The notes: generated from the sequence alone by a model not told the origin. Counted from the first letter of the stretch, positions 1 through 5,632 are shown. The stretch: DNA of 7,096 nucleotides from Nitrospinota bacterium (GCA_022561525.1 JADFRB010000073.1:726-7821); one strand, 5' to 3'. Numbers and translations: made by a program.

Positions 1-186
1 CATGTGTACTTTATTATGTCGAGTCTGACCCCTTTTTGGCGTCGTCTCACCCCGGTCGAAATGACAACATGGAAGAAGGCCTCATTTTCTACTGGAAATT
101 CTGGTTGAAGGGACTAGGTCTGTCGGCTTTTTACGGTGCGTGGAGCTGAAAATTGAGAAAGAAATAGGCGGAAAGTGGATAGGCCG
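1..186. other. Intergenic left edge, no gene seen
   Basis: No open frame with a start and ribosome binding site was found here. Near the edge, positions 17-32 read GGGGTCAGACTCGACA on the minus strand. From memory this resembles the end of small IS200/RAYT-associated repeat sequences found in many environmental bacteria, but the window is cut and the rest of such an element cannot be seen. No intrinsic terminator is visible downstream of the polyprenyl synthase stop codon. Confidence 0.3.
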
Positions 187-1197
187 TTATCGGTCCCTGT
201 TGACCATGTAATCGGCGACGACGGCGAGAGCCCGTTTGGCGGGCGAGTCTTCAAAGGAGTCGAGGATTAACCGTGCAGCGTCAATATACTCTAGGGAACG
301 GGTGGTAGTGTATTGAAGCGATCCATACTGTTCCATCATAGTCGTAATATGAAGTAAATCATTTTCCTCAATGGTTTTGGATTCAATGTTGCGTGTAAGT
401 TCCTGGCGCTCCTCATACGAACAGGCTTGTAAGAGATGCAGGAGGGGGAGCGTGATCATGCCTTGCATCAGATCCTGTCCCAATGTTTTGCCTAAACTCT
501 CTCCGTTAGCTGTGTAATCTAACTGATCATCAGCTAGCTGAAACGCAATACCCAAGTACAACCCAAACTGGTAGAGCCTGTCTTGGTGCATGGGCGAGGT
601 GCCGCTGATAATTGCCCCCACTTTGCAGGCCGAGGCCACCAACGCGCCAGTCTTGTATTCAACAATGCGCAGGTAGTCAGTCTCCTTGAGCAAGGTCTGG
701 CGGTTTGCACACAATTGGAGAATTTCGCCTTCGGCCATTTTGCGACAGGCAATGGCCATGACATCATTCACGTCATGGTTTTGGAACGCCGCGATTTCTT
801 GCATAGCCCGGGCATACAGGTAATCCCCGACTAAAATACTGGCATGGTTGCCCCAGATGCGCCGAGCTGTCTGTTGTCCGCGACGAAGGTCTGCTTCGTC
901 TAAGACGTCGTCGTGAAGCAAAGTCGCCGTATGGATAAACTCGATGAGGCTGCCAAGAACCAAATCTGCTTTGGGAACATAGCCATTCAGACGTGCACAG
1001 AGGCTCAAGAGAAGGGGACGAATGCGTTTGCCGCCACCACTGAGAATATGGGCGGCAATCTCGTTAATGAGCGGAGCTTCAGAGTCTAGATTTCGACGAA
1101 TGTGGGCTTCGATTTCTTCAAGGTCTTCACGGTAGGCCTCAAAGACTTCTTCCATGGAAAGGGACGATGGAGCAACTTGAGGGGGCCCATTAGCCAT
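187..1197 (-). CDS. ispB: Long-chain polyprenyl diphosphate synthase (IspB/octaprenyl type)
   Basis: This 336-residue trans-prenyltransferase adds isopentenyl diphosphate units to an allylic primer to build the side chain of respiratory quinones in the cytoplasm. Seen in the sequence: GGGKRIRP at residues 54-61, the first Asp-rich motif DDVLD at 96-100 inside FIHTATLLHDDV, RRG at 105-107, the KT pair at 182-183, and the second Asp-rich motif DDQLD at 223-227. The small Ala five residues before the first motif fits long-chain products. The resemblance to E. coli IspB runs end to end, including the C-terminal RDR, and the length is normal. Quinone type and chain length cannot be read from the sequence; menaquinone is the likely acceptor in a nitrospirote. 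The ATG at 1197 has no Shine-Dalgarno but lies 6 nt after a promoter -10 box. A second in-frame ATG at codon 15 (1153-1155) also lacks one and is the alternative start. Confidence 0.93.
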   Translation of the reverse strand: MANGPPQVAPSSLSMEEVFEAYREDLEEIEAHIRRNLDSEAPLINEIAAHILSGGGKRIRPLLLSLCARLNGYVPKADLVLGSLIEFIHTATLLHDDVLDEADLRRGQQTARRIWGNHASILVGDYLYARAMQEIAAFQNHDVNDVMAIACRKMAEGEILQLCANRQTLLKETDYLRIVEYKTGALVASACKVGAIISGTSPMHQDRLYQFGLYLGIAFQLADDQLDYTANGESLGKTLGQDLMQGMITLPLLHLLQACSYEERQELTRNIESKTIEENDLLHITTMMEQYGSLQYTTTRSLEYIDAARLILDSFEDSPAKRALAVVADYMVNRDR

Positions 1198-1203
1198 CCG
1201 GGG

Positions 1204-1232
1204 ATACTAGGTGAGGGTCTGGCGATTGTCAA
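1204..1232 (-). promoter_or_regulatory. Sigma-70-type promoter of the polyprenyl synthase gene
   Basis: On the minus strand a perfect -35 box TTGACA (1227-1232) is followed by 17 nt and a -10 box TAGTAT (1204-1209, four of six consensus bases). Only 6 nt (CCCCGG) separate the -10 box from the ATG. With normal promoter geometry the +1 base would be the A of that ATG, giving a leaderless mRNA. This agrees with the absence of a Shine-Dalgarno sequence. Confidence 0.7.
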
Positions 1233-1397
1233 GGCAGGCAGAGGGTTATAACTCTTTCGAGGGGGTGACCGTTGGACAGGTATTTTGTACGGTTAAAGAA
1301 CTTAGCATTGTCTCCAAATAGCAGGGTAGGATTAAGGGTCCCCAGGTAAAATTAGTTTGGCGAACCCATCAAGATTTTTGGCTGCGTTTTTGGTAGG
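1233..1397. other. Intergenic spacer upstream of the polyprenyl synthase promoter
   Basis: AT-richer, non-coding DNA between the promoter and the mobile element. I see no gene, terminator or repeat. It presumably once joined directly to the 3' end of the exported-protein gene at 2602 before the insertion arrived. Confidence 0.5.
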
Positions 1398-1401
1398 CTA
1401 G
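1398..1401. repeat. Left CTAG target-site duplication
   Basis: CTAG directly abuts the left terminal inverted repeat and recurs at 2591-2594 abutting the right one. The bases beyond differ (GG to the left, GACC to the right on the plus strand), so identity stops at the CTAG. Because CTAG is its own reverse complement, it could also be counted as part of a 22-bp inverted repeat. Confidence 0.65.
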
Positions 1402-1419
1402 GAGCCTGTCCGAGATTAG
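1402..1419 (+). repeat. Left terminal inverted repeat
   Basis: GAGCCTGTCCGAGATTAG is a perfect 18-bp match to the reverse complement of 2573-2590. Weak similarity continues inward if two bases are skipped (a shared GGATC follows in both arms), so the functional end may be about 30-35 bp. Confidence 0.8.
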
Positions 1420-1609
1420 GGATCGTTGCGAGGGGATGCTGGTTTGAGTCAGATGTTTCGATCGTTTGAGGAGCAGCCGACAAGGCTGCGAGTTTTGCAG
1501 GGTGAAAGTCCCTGTGCCGTCAGTTGCCCGATTCAGGCGGCTAGCTTATCCGATGCACGTGATCGGTAACGACACGTGTTCTGCTCGGACGAAAACGCCA
1601 CGGCTGCCC

Positions 1610-1628
1610 GCCCGCTCTCCGAGCGGGC
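1610..1628. repeat. Perfect 8-bp GC stem-loop
   Basis: GCCCGCTC and GAGCGGGC flank a 3-nt TCC loop. No T run follows, so it is not an intrinsic terminator. It is probably a helix of the structured RNA carried by the mobile element. Confidence 0.6.
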
Positions 1629-2219
1629 GCGGTAGGAGCGATCGGGGTGGCAAGCAAACCTGGAGGCTGGAACCTGAGTGAATGACTGCCGCCGCGAAAG
1701 GAAACCCGCTTTGAAATCGCTGAGCGGATCTGGTGGGCGCCGACCTGGTTCAAACGCAGGGAAGGCCGATGTCGCAGGGGAAGAAACGGGTACAGGCAAC
1801 CTGCGAGCCGCCGCGGTACGGGTCCTTGCATCCAGGGAAAGACTCGCAGAGATAACGTCGGGAAGGGCCATCACCCAGCAGGGGCTGGCAGCAACCTGCA
1901 AAGACCAGCCGACCCAGGCAATGACGGAGGCGGCGGGAGGGGGTTGGTCTGGCGCATGGGCCCGTAGGAGCGATGAAGGAGGGGGAACGCCCTTCGAGGT
2001 GGTGCGAGATGCCACCCTGACACGGGTAACGCCCGATGGTGGGCAAAGGGGCCCTGGGCACTTGGCGGGTCCTGGGCAGCATCCGGGCACTGCACCGGAG
2101 TACGGCGGCCCTGAAATGGGAACGAGCTCATGGGCAAACCGCAGGCGGCAGGGGGGTAGGCGAGTCAGCGCTTGAGCCTCGTTTTCTGCGGGCAGGCCGA
2201 TGGGGGAAAGCCAAGGTCA

Positions 2220-2253
2220 GAACCGGACTTGGGAAAACCGATCGTCCGGGATC
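2220..2253 (+). other. Group II intron domain V-like 34-nt hairpin
   Basis: The 34 nt start GAACCGGAC and end GTCCGGGATC. CCGGAC (2223-2228) pairs with GTCCGG (2244-2249), a 2-nt bulge (TC, 2242-2243) follows as in domain V, and the upper stem TTGG/CCGA closes a GAAAA loop. The terminal G-C and A-T pairs can also form. The size, the bulge and the GAAA-type loop agree with domain V. However, the catalytic-triad position reads AAC instead of AGC or CGC, the lower stem has an extra unpaired base, and the loop is 5 nt. If it is a domain V it is probably inactive or diverged. Confidence 0.35.
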
Positions 2254-2340
2254 GTAGGGGGGCCTGAGGAGACGTGGCTTCTGGTGGAAGGAGGCACCCA
2301 CCTCCCAACCAAAAGGGGAGATTGGAAACTCTTCACCTAC

Positions 2341-2389
2341 AAGCGCGCGCGCTTCAGATCTATCCCGACGGCGAATAGTGGGACTATTC
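2341..2389. repeat. Two short perfect palindromes inside the mobile element
   Basis: AAGCGCGCGCGCTT (2341-2354) is a perfect 14-bp palindrome with alternating GC. GAATAGT and ACTATTC (2373-2379 and 2383-2389) form a 7-bp stem with a GGG loop. They sit between the intron-like region and the Nitrospira-type palindrome. Function is unknown. Confidence 0.5.
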
Positions 2390-2400
2390 AACGAAAATGG

Positions 2401-2520
2401 GGAATGTTCAAAAAGGCTGTCCAGCAAGGCCGCAGGGTTTTTGGCGAGTGGAGCGTACACGGAGTGCGTGAGTACGCCCAAAGCCCGAGAACGCAGCTGG
2501 GGGCCTTTTTCAACCTTCCC
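2401..2520. repeat. Nitrospira-type long palindromic intergenic repeat (REP-like)
   Basis: The outer arms (about 2401-2425 and 2494-2519) are imperfect reverse complements sharing the GTT-CAAAAAGGC block and CCAGC. Inside lies a shorter hairpin, GCGTAC (2453-2458) with GTACGC (2472-2477). The phrases TTCAAAAAGGCTGTCC, CAGCAAGGCCGCAG and GCGTAC, and the closing GGCCTTTTTCAAC, match from memory a repeat found in many copies between genes of Nitrospira. The T-rich closing arm could make it act as a terminator for plus-strand transcripts. It is nested inside the inverted-repeat element. Confidence 0.6.
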
Positions 2521-2572
2521 CGAAAAGGATCGGAAGATCTGGCCATATCCAGCGAACCTGCCGTAGATCCGG

Positions 2573-2590
2573 CTAATCTCGGACAGGCTC
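2573..2590 (-). repeat. Right terminal inverted repeat
   Basis: CTAATCTCGGACAGGCTC is the exact reverse complement of the left repeat at 1402-1419 and marks the right end of the mobile element. Confidence 0.8.
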
Positions 2591-2594
2591 CTAG
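2591..2594. repeat. Right CTAG target-site duplication
   Basis: CTAG abuts the right inverted repeat and copies the CTAG at 1398-1401. Only 7 bp separate it from the stop codon of the next minus-strand gene. Confidence 0.65.
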
Positions 2595-2601
2595 ACCAAA
2601 A

Positions 2602-3309
2602 TTAAATTTCGTGTTCTTTGGAATAGAGTTCCGGGTAGGCATGTCGCACGGTGTCTTTGAGATTTAGACCTTGATGCGTCATGTGTACAAATCCTACTCC
2701 AGGGTCCAAGCCCACGAGTTCAAGTATCAGGATTCCTCCTTCAGGGGTTTCCCAAATTGATTCCCAATGGCCACATGTTTGGTCTTGCAGGCATTGATAA
2801 AAGTTCCCATGAAATCCTTGAAGTTTCAATGAAGGTTCCTCACGTGTTTCCTGTGGGGTGCCATAGTGTTGTGATATTGTGGCTTTCAGTTGATCGAATA
2901 CCTGCAGACCTTTTGTTCCGGTTTCATCTCGTTCGATGGGCTTGCTGGCCCAATGTGTTTTGACCAGTCCCAAATCCTCGTCAAAAATCAGAACCAAGAA
3001 GCCATCTCCGGCCAAAGTTTGAGTCTGGGCTCCTAATCTTACCGCAGTGGCGCGATGCCACATGGGCCATTCTGCTTCGATGTCAAAGTCCATGTGACGA
3101 AAGTCTGAAAGCGATAAGCCCCATTTCAGTCCCAGTGAGCCAGGCAGGGTGGCTTGGACCGTCGTGGCGGACAGGACAAGAACGCAGAAAACGAACCAGA
3201 ACCATCCACTAAATCTCCGAGGTGGAGCGATAGCCATGCCTTTGGTTAATGGGTCGGCCTCCACATGGTGGGGGTACTGGGGTGTTGAGAGGGCTGGTAC
3301 GAAGCTCAC
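2602..3309 (-). CDS. Exported protein of unknown function
   Basis: This 235-residue protein is not recognised. A hydrophobic stretch at about residues 35-50 preceded by RR and followed by VQA (51-53) looks like a signal peptide with cleavage near 53. The mature part would be about 180 residues, rich in aromatic residues and Gly, and starts with LGLKWGLSLSDF (59-70), a pattern common in small periplasmic proteins of unknown function. Two cysteines at 173 and 179 could form a disulfide. The GTG start at 3307-3309 has a strong Shine-Dalgarno (GGAGG, 6 nt away) but puts 24 extra residues before MAIAPPRRF. The ATG at 3235-3237 would give a more standard signal peptide but has no well-spaced Shine-Dalgarno. 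The gene stands alone, divergent from the azoreductase gene, and the mobile element begins just after its stop codon. Confidence 0.75.
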   Translation of the reverse strand: MSFVPALSTPQYPHHVEADPLTKGMAIAPPRRFSGWFWFVFCVLVLSATTVQATLPGSLGLKWGLSLSDFRHMDFDIEAEWPMWHRATAVRLGAQTQTLAGDGFLVLIFDEDLGLVKTHWASKPIERDETGTKGLQVFDQLKATISQHYGTPQETREEPSLKLQGFHGNFYQCLQDQTCGHWESIWETPEGGILILELVGLDPGVGFVHMTHQGLNLKDTVRHAYPELYSKEHEI

Positions 3310-3315
3310 GCAAAT

Positions 3316-3320
3316 CCTCC
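3316..3320 (-). promoter_or_regulatory. Shine-Dalgarno sequence supporting a GTG start
   Basis: The minus strand reads GGAGG, 6 nt before the GTG at 3309. It is the main reason for preferring the longer form of the exported protein over the ATG at 3237. Confidence 0.6.
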
Positions 3321-3422
3321 ATGATGTGAAGCTGTGAAAATGGGCGCGCTAGAGAGTCTTGTCAGACTACTTGCAGAGAGAGGGATTGGCGAATACGTCA
3401 ATTGCCGTATGGATTGCACCAA

Positions 3423-3535
3423 CAGAATTCTGCGATAGGAATAGAGAACAATGAAGACCAACAGGCATGAACAGGGGTCTTCGTCGTATTCGGAATGAGG
3501 AGATCTGTTCCGAGTGAACGAAAGGGGTTGTTTCG
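3423..3535. promoter_or_regulatory. Divergent intergenic region with three short inverted repeats
   Basis: Between the divergent exported-protein and azoreductase genes lie CAGAATTCTG (3423-3432, perfect palindrome), TCGGAA/TTCCGA (3490-3495 and 3508-3513, 12-nt spacer) and CGAAA/TTTCG (3519-3523 and 3531-3535, 7-nt spacer). The first two could be operators; the last would be a small hairpin in the azoreductase leader. No confident -35/-10 pair was found for either gene. Confidence 0.25.
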
Positions 3536-3552
3536 GTTCTCACATCTGAATT

Positions 3553-4188
3553 ATGGCAAAACTGTTATACATCGATGCGTCAGTTGGTAAAGAACGCTCC
3601 GCACCCATGCTGGAAGTGGGTAAGGTATTTTTAGATGCGTATCAAGAAACCCATCCGAATGACCAACTTGAACCGTTCAATGTGTGGGATGCAAATCTCG
3701 AAGCATTGGATGAGGTAACGATGGATGCGAGTTATGCGATCATTCATCGCAGGAATCATACGGCGGCTCAGGCTGCCGCGTGGGAAAAAATTGTGAGGAT
3801 AGTGAACCAGTTTAAGGCTGCGGATAAATATGTATTCACGGTGCCCATGTGGCATTTAGGGATTCCTTACCGCCTCAAACATTATCTTGATCTGTTGATC
3901 CATCCCGGCCAAACTTTTCAATATATGGTGGGTGAAAAAGCTCAAGGTCTTCTTCCAGGGAAGCCAGCCGTGGTGGTGTATTCACGGTTTGATGGATATC
4001 GAGATGGGTCGGGGTTTGAAAACTACGAATCGCAAAAACGGTTTATGGAGAAGGCCTTGAGGGTGATTGGTTTTACTCGCATCCATTCCATCGTGGTAGT
4101 TGAGCCGATGCCTGGTTCCCAACAGTGTTCTGATCCGGAGAATGCCCGGGCTAAAGATCTAGCCATTCGGATGGCCACACGTTTTTAA
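3553..4188 (+). CDS. azoR: FMN-dependent NADH-azoreductase family flavoprotein (AzoR-like)
   Basis: This 211-residue cytoplasmic flavodoxin-fold protein belongs to the AzoR/NAD(P)H quinone reductase family. Members use FMN for two-electron reduction of quinones and azo compounds, usually as homodimers. Seen: an N-terminal beta strand and phosphate-binding loop LLYIDASVGKERS (4-16), the FMN-contacting segment VPMWHLGIPYRLKHYLD (97-113), TFQY (121-124) with GLLPGK (132-137), and SRFDGY (144-149) where E. coli AzoR has SRGG. Length is normal (E. coli AzoR about 200). The physiological substrate is probably a quinone and cannot be told from sequence. The ATG is fixed by an in-frame TGA at 3547-3549 and by the family start, but no Shine-Dalgarno is present; the nearest purine run, AAAGGGG, lies about 25 nt upstream within a possible hairpin. 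The gene appears monocistronic. Confidence 0.88.
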   Translation: MAKLLYIDASVGKERSAPMLEVGKVFLDAYQETHPNDQLEPFNVWDANLEALDEVTMDASYAIIHRRNHTAAQAAAWEKIVRIVNQFKAADKYVFTVPMWHLGIPYRLKHYLDLLIHPGQTFQYMVGEKAQGLLPGKPAVVVYSRFDGYRDGSGFENYESQKRFMEKALRVIGFTRIHSIVVVEPMPGSQQCSDPENARAKDLAIRMATRF

Positions 4189-4564
4189 TTTTCTTCTGCA
4201 TTCCCTCCTTTTCTCCTTTTCCCTCATTCTTCCAAATGATCGCTCCTCGAACGTTGTGGTAGGTCTGTCCTGTTCCATTCCTTGGGTTCGGCTCTCAACG
4301 CTGATCATGAATGAAAGAATCGCTTTCTTACATGATTTCTGCTATCTCTCCCTTTTGGTTGCTTGCGGACGCTCTGTTGCCCACCTCCGCTTCGTCATTC
4401 ATACATGGATGAGTTTGAACCATTTGTCACAACGAGGGTGCGAAAGCATGCTTTGAACTCGTTGGGGTAGAGCCTTCAGTTAAGTACTGTGAAAAAGTCT
4501 GGGTGCCTGAAACACACTGTGGGATGGTGTGTTGGTTTTGCTGATTTCTGTATGAGGGGGAGAC
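4189..4564 (+). other. Intergenic region between azoR and elyC
   Basis: This 376-bp stretch has no credible gene. It begins with a pyrimidine-rich tract (to about 4235). Near its end AACACAC (4511-4517) and GTGTGTT (4527-4533) form a 7-bp stem with a 9-nt loop, followed by GGTTTTG, about 30 nt before elyC. The short T run makes it a weak terminator at best; it could equally be a 5' leader hairpin of elyC. No convincing promoter was found by eye. Confidence 0.35.
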
Positions 4565-5338
4565 ATGTTTCTATTTAAAAAAATCGTTTCTCGGGTGTGT
4601 TTTCCTGTTCCGTTGAGCCTTGAACTGATGTGGGTTGGGTTACTCCTCATGTGGGTGTGGCCACAGCGCCAAGTTGGAAAGTGGATGATGGTCAGTGGAG
4701 TGTTGATCCTCACCCTGTTGAGCTTTCATCCCATTTCCGGTGCTCTGCTTGCACCCCTGGAGTCTCACTATCCCCCTCTGTTGATTAGCTCGCAAGTAGA
4801 AGGACAAGCCTTTGCTCAATCTCAACACGTGAAATGGATTGTGGTACTATCCGGAGGAGCAGTCGAAGAGCCTCACTTTCCTCTCGTGAGTCAACTTTCG
4901 AGTGCCACATTGCTTCGTGTGATCGAAGGGGTGGCTTTGTATCGATACGTGCCTGGTGTCAAACTATTGCTTTCTGGGTCTCAGCTTGAAGCCGGTTTAA
5001 TGTATCAATTTGCACGAAGGTTTGGGGTACCAGAGAAAGATTTAGTCACCGAGTCAAGTTCTCGTGATACGAAGGAGCAGGCGCGATTTGTTGCCGACAT
5101 CGTGACTCAGGATGCACTGGTGCTCGTCACGGAAGCGTCGCATATGCCACGTTCTATGGCCCTGTTTCAAAAATGGGGACTTTCTCCTATTGCCGCTCCG
5201 GTTGGCCACCAGGTGAGCCCACACCCTCAATATCGGTGGTGGAGTCTGTTTCCCAGTGCGAGGTCATTGAGCATGGCTCAGCGTGCGTTTTACGAATATC
5301 TAGGATTGGCCTGGGCCGCGTTGCGGGGACAAATTTAA
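4565..5338 (+). CDS. elyC: ElyC/YdcF-family (DUF218) envelope biogenesis protein
   Basis: This 257-residue inner-membrane protein closely follows the layout of E. coli ElyC (259 residues), which is linked to peptidoglycan synthesis and lipid-carrier metabolism; its biochemical activity is not settled. Seen: two N-terminal membrane segments (about 13-32 and 38-56), then the periplasmic DUF218 domain from about residue 88. Motifs are VVLSGG (93-98), a conserved Arg in LLRVIEG (116-122), KLLLSG (133-138), SSRDTKEQA (165-173), and VTEASHMPRSMALF (188-201) matching VTSASHLPRAMIFF in E. coli. The C-terminal helix with YEYLG (243-247) also matches. The ATG is well supported by GAGG 7 nt upstream. 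The gene is isolated, downstream of azoR by 376 bp and convergent with the bactofilin genes. Confidence 0.9.
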   Translation: MFLFKKIVSRVCFPVPLSLELMWVGLLLMWVWPQRQVGKWMMVSGVLILTLLSFHPISGALLAPLESHYPPLLISSQVEGQAFAQSQHVKWIVVLSGGAVEEPHFPLVSQLSSATLLRVIEGVALYRYVPGVKLLLSGSQLEAGLMYQFARRFGVPEKDLVTESSSRDTKEQARFVADIVTQDALVLVTEASHMPRSMALFQKWGLSPIAAPVGHQVSPHPQYRWWSLFPSARSLSMAQRAFYEYLGLAWAALRGQI

Positions 5339-5632
5339 GGGCCGCAGAAGTGATTCGATAGTACTGTTCCCCGTTGCATTGGTGTGTGCGAGTTGCCGAA
5401 GTGATCTCAATGCGCTTGTTTTGATGGGGGCAATGGTGGAAATAGCCAATTTTCTGTTTGAGAACATTCAGAGGCTGTCCTCCAACACCAATTTAAGCGT
5501 GAAGCGTGACACAGGTTGAATGTTCCTGACGATGTAAGGTCAGGATGGAGCGCCAAAGGACACATCGCCCCATCGTCAATCCTGTTGTGGGACAGGGCTT
5601 TCTGTGGCGTTGCGACGTTGTGTGAGCCGTAA
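5339..5632. other. Convergent intergenic region between elyC and the bactofilin genes
   Basis: Non-coding spacer where plus-strand elyC meets minus-strand bactofilin. It contains CCTGAC/GTCAGG (5525-5530 and 5539-5544) with an 8-nt loop but no T run on either side, and a tandem AAGCGTG pair near 5497-5510. A shared transcript end is expected here, yet no standard intrinsic terminator is visible. Confidence 0.4.
5462..5525. repeat. Possible degenerate copy of the Nitrospira-type palindrome
   Basis: GAACATTCA (5462-5470) is an exact inverted copy of TGAATGTTC (5517-5525). The left arm continues TTCAGAGGCTGTCC, close to TTCAAAAAGGCTGTCC in the palindrome at 2401-2520. The interior does not match, so this is at most a decayed or shortened relative. 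Confidence 0.25.

Larger units (their letters stand above)
1471..2305 (+). ncRNA. Large structured, group II intron-like RNA region (no encoded protein)
   Basis: Read on the plus strand this region folds into a chain of perfect stem-loops: GCAGCC/GGCTGC (1473-1489), CAGGG/CCCTG around TGAAAGT (1498-1514), GCCCGCTC/GAGCGGGC with a 3-nt loop (1610-1628), GGCTGG/CCAGCC with an inner GCAG/CTGC (1883-1910), and GGAGG/CCTCC (2290-2305). AGGGTGAAAGTCCC followed by TGCCGTCAGTTG, and GGAGGCTGGAACCTGAGTGAA (near 1661-1681), resemble conserved domain I blocks of bacterial group II introns as I remember them. A domain V-like 34-mer lies at 2220-2253. There is no reverse transcriptase, and exact intron ends cannot be set: no clear 5' GUGYG or 3' AY was fixed. 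It could be a decayed ORF-less group II intron or an unrelated structured RNA. The strand and identity are inferred, and expression is unknown. Confidence 0.4.
1402..2590. mobile_element. Transposase-less insertion element with 18-bp perfect inverted repeats
   Basis: The 1189-bp segment is bounded by GAGCCTGTCCGAGATTAG at 1402-1419 and its exact reverse complement at 2573-2590, with CTAG on both sides. Its length is that of a simple insertion sequence and a 4-bp CTAG duplication fits the YTAR target of IS5-type elements, but family assignment is only a guess. The interior is visibly richer in G and C than both flanks and holds no convincing transposase. The open frames on either strand are low-complexity Pro/Arg/Gly/Ala-rich peptides without Shine-Dalgarno sequences or DDE-type motifs. 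Instead it contains many stem-loops, group II intron-like blocks and a Nitrospira-type palindrome. It is best described as a non-autonomous element that would need a transposase supplied from elsewhere. Confidence 0.75.

Noticed and set aside
583..834. Plus-strand frame opposite the polyprenyl synthase gene
   Set aside because: It is the antisense shadow of a strongly supported enzyme gene and has no family features.
2003..2020. GTGCGAG as a group II intron 5' end
   Set aside because: It lies inside a GGTGG/CCACC hairpin only about 215 nt before the domain V-like hairpin and downstream of the domain I-like blocks, leaving no room for domains I-IV.
1402..2590. IscB/IsrB-associated omega RNA (HEARO) or a giant phage-type RNA such as GOLLD or ROOL
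   Set aside because: No HNH or RuvC nuclease gene is nearby, omega RNA-type elements are not known for such inverted repeats, and I could not match the conserved blocks of those RNAs from memory. The group II intron resemblance is better, though still weak.
1466..2667. Several open frames of 70-185 codons on both strands inside the GC-rich element
   Set aside because: They overlap each other on both strands, are low-complexity Pro/Arg/Gly/Ala-rich, lack ribosome binding sites and show no transposase, reverse transcriptase or nuclease motifs. Long open frames arise by chance in GC-rich structured DNA, and one runs through the right inverted repeat into the neighbouring gene's antisense strand.
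4256..4456. 66-codon plus-strand frame between azoR and elyC
   Set aside because: It has a non-ATG start, no Shine-Dalgarno and no recognisable protein character; it is likely chance.
4511..4540. Intrinsic terminator of azoR
   Set aside because: The stem is only 7 bp, AT-mixed, with a 9-nt loop and just four T residues after GG. It is also over 300 bp past the azoR stop, so it is reported only as a hairpin.
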